Source: Betaproteobacteria bacterium (lineage in GTDB: Bacteria > Pseudomonadota > Gammaproteobacteria > Burkholderiales > SG8-39). Taken from it: 39,419 bases of DNA. Positions 1 through 6,375 of the stretch are shown piece after piece; within the stretch, counting starts at the first letter, position 1; each line of letters opens with the position of its first letter. The notes beneath the pieces are model-generated. The model had not been told where the DNA came from and ran no database searches. It saw nothing but the letters and a program-made list of their open reading frames with translations. A program made the position numbers and the translations under genes. Location: positions 1-39,419 of the forward strand of contig VBCH01000010.1 of NCBI GenBank assembly GCA_005884455.1, in the 5' to 3' direction.

Positions 1-1
1 C

Positions 2-877
2 ATTCCCACCGACTACACGCAGTTCGTGGACCCGAACGGCCTCAGGGGCGCCCGGATCGGCCTCACGCGGGTGGGCCTCAACGGCTTCGACCCGTTCGTG
101 CCGACGCCGCAGCCGGTGACCGACGCCATCGAGGCCGCCTTCGCGAAGCTGACCGACGCCGGCGCCATCGTCATCGACCTCGACGCCGCGGGGTTCACCT
201 TCGCCGCGGCGGACGGCGAGTTCCTCGTCCTGCTCTTCGAGTTCCGCAACGACCTCGCCGCGTACTTAGCCACCCGCGTCGGCGTGCCGGTGGCCGGAGG
301 GACCCTGCAGACCGCTATCGACTTCAACGACGCCAACGCGGCCCGGGAGATGCCGTTCTTCAACCAGGACATCTTCGACTTGGCGGCCGCGCTGGAGCCG
401 GGACCGGACGACCCGCAGCCCATCTTCGGGGGCCTCAGCTACAACCAGGCGCTCGCCATCGATCACAACGCCGGCGTGAACGGCATCGACGCCGCGATCA
501 CGCAGTTCCGCCTCGACGCGGTTGTCAGCGCCACGGACAACCCTGCCTGGGCGACCGACCTGATCTACGGGGATCACTTCCTCTTCGGCACCTCGGGCTT
601 GGCGGCGGGGCCCGGCTATCCCATCGTCCAGGTGCCTGCGGGCATGGTGTTCGGCGTGCCCCTCGGGATCAGTTTCTTCGGCAGCGCCTTCAGCGAGCCG
701 ACCCTCATCAAGCTCGCCTCCGGATACGAGGCGTTCACGCAGGTGCGCGCGCACAACCTCCCCACGTTCGCGGCGACGGCTCCGTCGACCAACATTGGCG
801 GGACGACGCTCACGCCGGTGCGCAGGGCGACGCCGGCCTCGGCCCCGGCGCGCGCGAGCGTCCTGAGAAAGCCGCGC
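2..877 (+). CDS. Amidase (amidase-signature family), C-terminal part only
   Basis: The reading frame is open from the left edge and encodes the C-terminal part of an amidase-signature hydrolase. Recognisable pieces are DPNGLRGARIG near the start, the stretch around SATDNPAW, and the GYPIVQVPAGM / PLGISFFGSAFSE block typical of the end of the family. The catalytic Lys-Ser-Ser residues lie upstream of the window. Family members normally end soon after the segment resembling YEAFTQVRAHNLPTF, but no stop is met here: the frame stays open to 1366 only because it runs as a shadow through the next gene. The amidase-like sequence ends somewhere between about 800 and 880, so the end given is approximate. 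The native stop codon appears to have been lost at the discontinuity at 866-883. The gene is therefore partial at both ends, by the window edge and by the junction. Substrate unknown. Confidence 0.85.
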
Positions 878-883
878 AAGCTT
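866..883. other. Apparent sequence junction between two truncated genes
   Basis: The amidase frame (frame 2) loses its stop here, and the Bug receptor frame (frame 3) begins without a start codon or hydrophobic signal core. The Bug frame has a TGA at 864-866, so the two are not fused in frame. An AAGCTT (HindIII) site lies at 878-883. The first receptor residues after it, SLSQAAHAQA, look like the last third of a Bug signal peptide. Both halves are broken at the same place, which fits a recombination or deletion endpoint, or an assembly or cloning chimera. Confidence 0.6.
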
Positions 884-1814
884 GTCGCAGGCGGCGCACG
901 CGCAAGCCTACCCCTCGCGGCCCGTCCGCATCATCGTGCCGTTTCCCGCCGGAGGCACCACCGACATCATCGCGCGCCTGGTCGCGCAGCGCATGTCCGA
1001 GACCCTGGGCCAGCCCGCGCTGGTCGAGAACCGCGGCGGAGCGGGCGGCTCGATCGGCGCGGATGCAGTCGCCAAGGCGGCGCCCGACGGGTACACCATC
1101 CTGATGCACAACATCACTTTTCCGCTCGCTTCGGTCGCGCTCGCGCAGGCGAACCGCGCGCCGTACAACATCGACACCGATTTCGCCGGGATATCGATCG
1201 CCGCCAATGTGCCGCTCGTGATCACCGCTCACCCGAGCGTGCCGGCGAACAACCTGCGCGAGTTTGTGGCGCTGCTGCAGAAGGACCGCAGCCTCAAGTA
1301 CAACTACGGCTCGACCGGGCCGGGCTCGTACATGAATATCGTCGGAGAGGTGATGAAACGCGATGAGAACATCGAAATGGCCCATATCCCGCTGAAAGGC
1401 GCGGCGCCTCTCAAGCAGGAACTGCTCGCGGGGCGCCTGCAGCTCGGCGGCGACCAGCTTTCGTCCTCGCTTGCGGAAATCAAGAGAGGTTCCCTCAAGG
1501 CGCTCGCGACGAACGCACCGCAGCGCCTCGCGGCGCTTCCCGAGGTGCCCACGGTGCGCGAGCTGGGCTTTCCCAAGCTCGAGGCGGAGGGCTGGAACGG
1601 CCTGTTCGCGCCGGCGAAGACGCCGCGCGAAATCATCGAGCGGCTGCAGCGCGAGACCGTCGCGGCCGTGCGCCATCCCGATTCGGTGAAGCGCCTCACC
1701 GATCTCGCGGCCGAGCCGGTGGGCTCGACTCCCGCCGAGCAGGACGCGGTGCTGCGCCGGCAGGTCGCGCAGTTCAGGCCGATCATCCGGGAACTGGGCG
1801 TGACGATAGACTAG
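882..1814 (+). CDS. Bug/TctC-type periplasmic solute-binding protein, signal peptide truncated
   Basis: Tripartite tricarboxylate transporter receptor (Bug) protein: a periplasmic venus-flytrap binder of carboxylates or related small molecules. The mature part is complete, with the N-terminal signature YPSRPVRIIVPFPAGGTTD, the GQPALVENRGGAGG block, the DGYTILMHN strand, HIPLKGAAPLKQELLAG and LAALPEVPTVRELGF. Only the TTG at 882 could start it, giving LSQAAHAQA followed by the mature protein. That is the c-region of a signal peptide without its basic n-region and hydrophobic core, and an in-frame TGA lies just upstream at 864-866. The 5' end therefore seems to have been removed at the junction, and the encoded protein would probably not be exported. 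Its stop is 5 nt before the next Bug gene, suggesting one operon. Ligand unknown. Confidence 0.85.
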   Translation: MSQAAHAQAYPSRPVRIIVPFPAGGTTDIIARLVAQRMSETLGQPALVENRGGAGGSIGADAVAKAAPDGYTILMHNITFPLASVALAQANRAPYNIDTDFAGISIAANVPLVITAHPSVPANNLREFVALLQKDRSLKYNYGSTGPGSYMNIVGEVMKRDENIEMAHIPLKGAAPLKQELLAGRLQLGGDQLSSSLAEIKRGSLKALATNAPQRLAALPEVPTVRELGFPKLEAEGWNGLFAPAKTPREIIERLQRETVAAVRHPDSVKRLTDLAAEPVGSTPAEQDAVLRRQVAQFRPIIRELGVTID

Positions 1815-1819
1815 AGTTC

Positions 1820-2791
1820 ATGAAAGCCGGTCGGACACTCGCATCGTTCGCTGCGGCGTTCTTCGCGCTCGCCGCGCCTTTCGCCTCCGCGCAGGAATAC
1901 CCGGCGCGGGAAATCCGCTCGCTGTGCAATTACGCGCCGGGCTCGGGCGCCGATCTCATCGTGCGCTTCTACAGCGACCGGCTCTCCAAGCTCGCCGGGC
2001 GACCGGTGATAGTCGAAAACAGGGTCGGCGCGAACGGCATGATCGCGAGCGACGCCCTGGCGAAGTCGAGACCCGACGGCTACACGATCATGATCACCCC
2101 GGCGAGCTCCACCATCGCCGCAGCGCCGTACCTGTTCAAGAACCTGCCTTTCGACACCACGAGAGATTTCTCCGCGGTGGCGACGATCGCCTCGCTCTCT
2201 TTCGTGATTCTCGTGGACGCCGCGGGCCCGATCAAATCCATGGCCGAGCTGGTCGCGCACCTCAAGGGCAAACCGGGGGCGAGCTTCTACGGTGCGACCA
2301 GCAACACCGGCGTGATCGCCGCAGAGCTCTTCAAGACCGCGGCCGGCGTGAAGGCGATCTATGTTCCGTACAAGCAGAACGCGCAGGCCTTGACCGATCT
2401 GCTCTTGGGGCAGCTCGACTTCATTTCCTTCGATGCCACCTGGGGGCTGGGACAGGCGAAGGCGGGGAAACTGCGTATTCTCGCGGCGACCGCGGCGAAG
2501 CGCTCGGCGGCCCTCCCCGACGTGCCGACGCTCGCCGAGCTCGGCTACGGCGGATCCGACGTCTCGCCCTGGTGGGGCGTCGTGGTCGCCGCGGGCACGC
2601 CCAAACCCATCGTGGACAAGCTCGCCGGCTGGTTCAACCAGATCACCGGTGCCGAGGACACGAAGCAGTTCCTCGCGAACTCGGCGTTCGACCCGTTCCC
2701 GGGTGCGCCCGAACAGATGCAAGCGCTCATGAAGAGCGACGCGGAGCGCTGGAAGCGCTACGTGGAACTGGCGAAGATCGAGCCACAATGA
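1820..2791 (+). CDS. Bug/TctC-type periplasmic solute-binding protein
   Basis: Complete 323-residue Bug receptor. An n-region MKAGR and a hydrophobic core lead to cleavage around FASA-QEYP. The mature protein carries EYPAREIRSLCNYAPGSGAD (a less usual form of the phosphate-loop-like N-terminal motif), GRPVIVENRVGANG, DGYTIMITPAS, YVPYKQNAQALTDLLLGQ and AALPDVPTLAELGY. The ATG follows the previous receptor's stop after 5 nt, so the two are translationally close and probably co-transcribed. Bug proteins normally deliver ligand to the TctAB membrane components. No tctA or tctB is present in the window, which is common for expanded Bug families in Burkholderiales. Ligand not predictable from sequence. 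Confidence 0.93.
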   Translation: MKAGRTLASFAAAFFALAAPFASAQEYPAREIRSLCNYAPGSGADLIVRFYSDRLSKLAGRPVIVENRVGANGMIASDALAKSRPDGYTIMITPASSTIAAAPYLFKNLPFDTTRDFSAVATIASLSFVILVDAAGPIKSMAELVAHLKGKPGASFYGATSNTGVIAAELFKTAAGVKAIYVPYKQNAQALTDLLLGQLDFISFDATWGLGQAKAGKLRILAATAAKRSAALPDVPTLAELGYGGSDVSPWWGVVVAAGTPKPIVDKLAGWFNQITGAEDTKQFLANSAFDPFPGAPEQMQALMKSDAERWKRYVELAKIEPQ

Positions 2792-2855
2792 GTTGCTGCG
2801 GTTGACTCGCGCTGCGGCGCGGCTTAACGTGGCACGGTATCCAGAGGAGGTAAGG

Positions 2856-3629
2856 ATGGAAGTCGACCGCAAGACTTTCGTTGCGGGCCCGAGCTCGAAA
2901 GCGGGGGCGCTGTCCTCCGAAGAGCGCGCCGACGCCCTCGAGGAACGCATGATGAGGCAGCTCGAGCAGGCGGCCCCGGCGCAGGGCGTGCGCCGCGGCA
3001 CCGGGGTCCTGTTCGGGGGCCTGACGCCGGGCGGCCTGCCGCTTCCGCTGGGCGCGCTCGCCGCCATGCCGCCCCGACCCACGATCGTCGATTTCTTCAA
3101 GCTGCGCTTTATGCCGCACACCGTAAACCATATGTTGCAGAGCGCGAACGATGCGCAGAAGAAGGGCGAGTCCGAGGAGACGGTGCTCGCGTGCCTGCTG
3201 CACGACATCGCGGTGAACCTCATCAAGGTGGATCACGGCTGGTGGGCGGCGCAGATGGTCGAGCCCTATGTGTCCGAAAAAGTGAGCTGGGCGATTCGCC
3301 ATCACCAGGCACTGCGGTTCTTTCCGGACCCCTCGGTAGGATACGGGTATCCGGAACGGTACATTCAGATCTTCGGCGAAGGCTACGTGCCCGAGCCCTA
3401 CATCAAAGCGGCGTACGAGAAGGCGCGCAGGCACAAATGGTACATGGAGGCGCGCATGATCACCGTGCACGATCTCTACGCCTTCGAGCCCGGGGTGAAT
3501 CCGACGCTTGAGCCCTTTATCGACGTGATCGGCCGCCACTTCAAGCAGCCGAAAGAGGGCTTGGGTTTCGACGGCAGCGCGGTCGCCCATATGTGGCGCT
3601 CGCTGATCTACCCCGACAACCCGCTGTGA
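2856..3629 (+). CDS. HD-domain metal-dependent phosphohydrolase-like protein
   Basis: A 257-residue cytoplasmic protein with no signal peptide. It carries an HD-type metal-binding pattern: His92 (NHMLQSA), the His116-Asp117 doublet in CLLHDIAVN, His127 in VDHGW, His149/His150 in IRHHQAL, and Asp206 in VHDLY. HD proteins hydrolyse phosphate esters or, in some branches, act as oxygenases; this sequence does not say which. The start at 2856 is chosen because AGGAGG at 2845-2850 sits 5 nt upstream. The frame is open 63 nt further, but that extension has no ribosome site. It follows the second Bug gene by 64 nt, and its stop overlaps the start of the small zinc-ribbon gene. The neighbourhood suggests a metabolic role. 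Substrate unknown. Confidence 0.75.
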   Translation: MEVDRKTFVAGPSSKAGALSSEERADALEERMMRQLEQAAPAQGVRRGTGVLFGGLTPGGLPLPLGALAAMPPRPTIVDFFKLRFMPHTVNHMLQSANDAQKKGESEETVLACLLHDIAVNLIKVDHGWWAAQMVEPYVSEKVSWAIRHHQALRFFPDPSVGYGYPERYIQIFGEGYVPEPYIKAAYEKARRHKWYMEARMITVHDLYAFEPGVNPTLEPFIDVIGRHFKQPKEGLGFDGSAVAHMWRSLIYPDNPL

Positions 3630-3814
3630 AAAAAGCGGCCAGGGAAGAGAAGAAGCGCTATTGCAGCGCGGGCAGCCACTGGACGACGAGCGAGTTCCTC
3701 AGGATCGGGCCCGTCAGGTTCATCTGCGTTGCGTGCAACAAGAGGAGGAAGGCCGAGCTGCGCAACCTGCCCGGCAACAAGCTGCTGGCTGCGGGTGGAA
3801 GCCCGAAGCGCTAG
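3626..3814 (+). CDS. Small zinc-ribbon-like protein, 62 aa
   Basis: Very small basic protein with a possible metal site formed by Cys13-x4-His18 and Cys34-x2-Cys37, followed by a run of Arg/Lys (NKRRKAELR). I chose GTG 3626 because it overlaps the stop of the HD gene as GTGA, a typical translational-coupling arrangement. An upstream in-frame GTG at 3593 would give 73 residues but lies deep inside the HD gene. It converges on the next gene, whose stop lies only 2 nt away. The function is not known. Coupling to the HD protein suggests they work together, perhaps with this protein binding nucleic acid or assisting the enzyme, but that is a guess. Confidence 0.7.
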   Translation: MKKAAREEKKRYCSAGSHWTTSEFLRIGPVRFICVACNKRRKAELRNLPGNKLLAAGGSPKR

Positions 3815-3816
3815 CC

Positions 3817-4782
3817 CTATTCGGGCTCGAGCCCGATCGCCTTGGCCAAGGTCCCAACGGCGTCGATTTCGCGCTTGAGGTGCGCCGCGAGCTCTTCGGG
3901 CGTGCTCCCGATGGTGGTGAGTCCCAGATCGCCCAGTTTGGCGACGACCTCGGGCTGCTTGAGCGCGGCGCGCACTTCGCCGCTCAGGCGCTCGGCGATC
4001 GGGGCGGGCAGGCCCGTGGGGCCGAAGAAAGCCCACCACGCGGGGAAACCGCGGAAGTCGGGAAGCGTTTCGGCCACGGTGGGAATATCGGGCATGCGGG
4101 CGCTGCGCTGGTTGTCCACGATCGCGAGCGGCCTGACTTTCGGCATATTCGGAACGAGGAAGGCATAGGTCGGGAACCACAGCGCCACCCGGCCCGCGGC
4201 CCAGTCGTTCACCATCTGGGGAAAGTTCGCCTGCGCGTAAGGGACGTGGAGCAAGTCGATTCCGGCGTAGAGCTTCAGGGATTCACCCGCAAGGTGAAAC
4301 ACCGATCCGACCCCGCTCGAGGAGTACTCGAGCTTGCCGGGATTGCGCTTCGCATAATCGATCAGCTCCTGCAGCGAATTCGCGGGCACGGAAACATGGA
4401 CCGCGACGTAGCTCGGCGAGCTGATGGCGAGGCTGATCGGCGCGAAGTCCTTGAGAACGTCGAACGCGAGGTTCTTGAAAAGGAAACGCGCGTTGACGTA
4501 GGTGCCCGAGGTGCCGTAAGTGATGGTGTAACCGTCTGCGCCGGCGCGCGCGAGAGCCTGCGCGGCCTGCGCCCCGCGGGCGGCGGTCTTGAGCTCGACC
4601 ACCACCGGCTGGCCGAGGCTCGCGCTCATCTTCGCCGCCATCAGGCGCAGCGCGGCGTCGCCGCTCGAGCCCGGCGAAGCGGTGCTGACTACGAGTATCG
4701 GCTTGGTGGGGTAGGCCTGCGGCCAGACGGCGCCGGCGGCGAGCGATGCGGTCGCGCAGAGCGCAAGACGGCAGACCCGCAT
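3817..4782 (-). CDS. Bug/TctC-type periplasmic solute-binding protein
   Basis: A 321-residue Bug receptor starting MRVCRLALCATASLAAG, with signal cleavage near VWPQA-YPTKP. It has the family blocks GQPVVVELKTAARG (a diverged version of the usual VENRxGAGG), DGYTITYGTSG, LLHVPYAQANFPQMVNDWAAG and RMPDIPTVAETLP. The substituted loop suggests a ligand different from those of the other receptors here. The ATG shares one base with the stop of the nitroreductase upstream (TGATG), so the two genes form a tightly coupled operon read leftwards. It is tail-to-tail with the small zinc-ribbon gene, 2 nt apart. No cognate TctAB is seen. Confidence 0.92.
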   Translation of the reverse strand: MRVCRLALCATASLAAGAVWPQAYPTKPILVVSTASPGSSGDAALRLMAAKMSASLGQPVVVELKTAARGAQAAQALARAGADGYTITYGTSGTYVNARFLFKNLAFDVLKDFAPISLAISSPSYVAVHVSVPANSLQELIDYAKRNPGKLEYSSSGVGSVFHLAGESLKLYAGIDLLHVPYAQANFPQMVNDWAAGRVALWFPTYAFLVPNMPKVRPLAIVDNQRSARMPDIPTVAETLPDFRGFPAWWAFFGPTGLPAPIAERLSGEVRAALKQPEVVAKLGDLGLTTIGSTPEELAAHLKREIDAVGTLAKAIGLEPE

Positions 4783-5609
4783 CAGCTCTTCTTGTCGCCC
4801 GCGCCCGGCAGCAGGCTGTCTTTCAAGTGGTACCGGAACATCGTCTTGCCGCGCAGCTTGTAGAGGTAGTCGATGACGTCCGCGTTCGACATGAACTTGG
4901 ACATGTCGTAGCTCTCGCGGTGCACGAGATCCTCCAGGTCGCGCCTCACGCCGGGCTTGCGCTCGATGTCGGCATAGCCGACGGAGATGATGAGGTAGAC
5001 GTCGATCAGATCGGGCACGCCGAGCACGCGCTTCAGCGGCTCCTGGATATGGACCGTTCCCCAGTGCGAGCCCAGGCCGAGCGAGGCGATCGCGAGCTGC
5101 ATGTGCGTGCAGGTGTTCGCCAGCCCGTCGGTGAAGTGGCTCGCGTGCCGCCCGAAGGTGAAGGCGGCGTTCACCGTCGCCCACTGCCTGCGGCCGTCGC
5201 CGAGCACGACGATCACCACCGGGGCCTCGTGCCAGGGACGGCGCTGCTGCCCGCCGGTGCTGTTCCGGATCTTCTGCCACTCGTCCTCGAGGTCGTCCCC
5301 CTTCACCTGGAAGGCGGGATGGCGCAGCTCGAAGGGCCGCATCTGCTCCATCCAGAAGCAGAACTCCTGATTGCTGTCCTGGAAGGCGTCGTAGAGGTCC
5401 TTCTTCTTCTTGGGGTCCTTGATGACGAGATACTCCCAGGGCTGGCCGTTCGCGCCGGACATCGCCCAGCGGCCCGCCTCGAGGATCTTCTCCACGTACT
5501 CTTCGGGGATGGGATCGGGCTTGATGCGGCGCACGCTCATGCGCGTGGTCATGATGCGGTGCAGGACGTCGTAATCGGATTCGGTCTTGACCTTCGAACC
5601 CTCGGGCAT
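4782..5609 (-). CDS. Nitroreductase-family flavoprotein
   Basis: FMN-dependent nitroreductase-fold oxidoreductase of about 275 residues. The FMN-binding start is visible as TTRMSVRRIKPDPIPEEYVEKILEAGRWAMSGANGQPWEY, and the C-terminal part IASLGLGSHWGTVH forms the second half of the flavin site. No signal peptide, so cytoplasmic. The start at 5609 is preferred because GAAGGAG lies about 9 nt upstream on the minus strand; another in-frame ATG at 5642 has less support. It is longer than minimal nitroreductases (about 200), with an insertion around residues 90-140 rich in aromatic and charged residues. The family reduces nitro groups, quinones, enones or halogenated phenols. The adjacent coupled Bug receptor suggests the substrate is an imported compound. 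Confidence 0.85.
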   Translation of the reverse strand: MPEGSKVKTESDYDVLHRIMTTRMSVRRIKPDPIPEEYVEKILEAGRWAMSGANGQPWEYLVIKDPKKKKDLYDAFQDSNQEFCFWMEQMRPFELRHPAFQVKGDDLEDEWQKIRNSTGGQQRRPWHEAPVVIVVLGDGRRQWATVNAAFTFGRHASHFTDGLANTCTHMQLAIASLGLGSHWGTVHIQEPLKRVLGVPDLIDVYLIISVGYADIERKPGVRRDLEDLVHRESYDMSKFMSNADVIDYLYKLRGKTMFRYHLKDSLLPGAGDKKS

Positions 5610-5668
5610 GATCGGCGCTCCTTCGAGTGTCGCGTGCGACATGGTAGCCCGAGGCTGCGAGCCGGCGC

Positions 5669-5706
5669 AAAAAAGAAAGGCACTGGGCGCACCCAGTGCC
5701 TCTTTT
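5669..5706 (-). terminator. Rho-independent terminator (possibly bidirectional)
   Basis: A perfect 10-bp stem (AGGCACTGGG at 5678-5687 with CCCAGTGCCT at 5692-5701) closes a 4-nt loop. Read on the minus strand it is followed by TTCTTTTTT, so it should end transcription of the outer-membrane protein gene lying to its right. On the plus strand it is followed by CTTTTC, weaker but possibly functional. Confidence 0.85.
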
Positions 5707-5716
5707 CGCCTGGAAA

Positions 5717-5744
5717 GCCGCGGCCCGGGCTCCCCGGGCGCGGC
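5717..5744. repeat. GC-rich inverted repeat (hairpin)
   Basis: GCCGCG-G-CCCGGG and CCCGGG-CGCGGC pair around a CTC loop with a single bulged G. It lies immediately downstream of the stop of the outer-membrane gene (5747) and just before the terminator at 5669-5706. There is no T-run of its own. It may protect the 3' end of the transcript or slow the polymerase before the terminator. Confidence 0.6.
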
Positions 5745-5746
5745 GA

Positions 5747-6244
5747 TCACCAGGGGTAGAAAACGACGTTGAACTGCAGTGAATCCACGTGATCGCGCGC
5801 GACGTACTCGAGGCGCAGCTTGAGATTCTTGCTCACGATGTATCCGGCCCCTACGCCGAACAGGAAACCATCGTCATCGCCGAAATCGTATCCGGCCCGA
5901 CCGAGCAGTTCGACGTTGGGAGCGACCATGTACCTCGCCACGCCGCTCCCCCACAGGCCGCTGGCCGTGGCATTGCAAAACGATCCGGTGCATCCGGTCG
6001 CCTTCAATTTTCCGGTGTCCATGTAGCCGGCCTCGGCGTCGACATAGAAGTTCCGCGCTATTGCCGGGAAATTGTAGCCGCCGAAAACCTGGAAGCCGGT
6101 GCCGTTATCGAGGCCGGACACCATGTTCTGGCTGACCCCGGCGCCGAAGAAAAGCCTGCGCAGGTCGAACCCCTGGGCGGCTGCAGCGGATGAAAACAGC
6201 ATCGCAACGAGCGCAAACGCCATCACACGAATCGGCTTTGACAT
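5747..6244 (-). CDS. Small outer-membrane beta-barrel protein
   Basis: A 165-residue exported protein. Signal peptide MSKPIRVMAFALVAMLFSSAAAA is followed by QGFDLRRLFFGAG. The mature part alternates polar and apolar residues with many aromatics and glycines (FQVFGGYNFPAIARNFYVDAE, LLGRAGYDFGDDDG, LRLEYVARD) and ends in FNVVFYPW; a C-terminal aromatic is the usual outer-membrane barrel insertion signal. The size fits an 8-strand barrel of the OmpA-like/OmpW-like kind. Two cysteines (TGCTGSFCNA) probably form a loop disulfide. The start at 6244 has AAGGAGG about 7 nt upstream on the minus strand. It is monocistronic, divergent from the heme lipoprotein gene, and followed by a hairpin and a terminator. 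Precise role unknown. Confidence 0.82.
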   Translation of the reverse strand: MSKPIRVMAFALVAMLFSSAAAAQGFDLRRLFFGAGVSQNMVSGLDNGTGFQVFGGYNFPAIARNFYVDAEAGYMDTGKLKATGCTGSFCNATASGLWGSGVARYMVAPNVELLGRAGYDFGDDDGFLFGVGAGYIVSKNLKLRLEYVARDHVDSLQFNVVFYPW

Positions 6245-6375
6245 GTCGTTCCTCCTTTCGCATGCACCCTGAAGTGCCGAATGGTAGACGAGGCCCTCTC
6301 GGCGCAGTTCACGTTTAGCGGCATAATTGTGGACTTTCGCACAGACTCTCGCCTGATCACCCCGGAGCGACGACC
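6245..6375. promoter_or_regulatory. Divergent promoter region between barrel protein and heme lipoprotein genes
   Basis: This 131-bp gap separates two divergent genes and must hold both promoters. On the plus strand CATAAT at 6322-6327 is a plausible -10 for the lipoprotein gene, about 50 nt before its ATG, but no good -35 stands out. No convincing operator was found. Confidence 0.3.

Noticed and set aside
26-1366. A single 446-residue protein fusing amidase to a long Arg-rich C-terminal domain
   Set aside because: After about 880 the frame is only the shadow of the Bug receptor gene in another frame; composition turns to Arg/His-rich low-complexity sequence typical of an out-of-frame reading of GC-rich DNA.
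5717-5744. GC-rich hairpin as an independent terminator
   Set aside because: No T-run follows it on either strand; the real terminator is the stem at 5678-5701.
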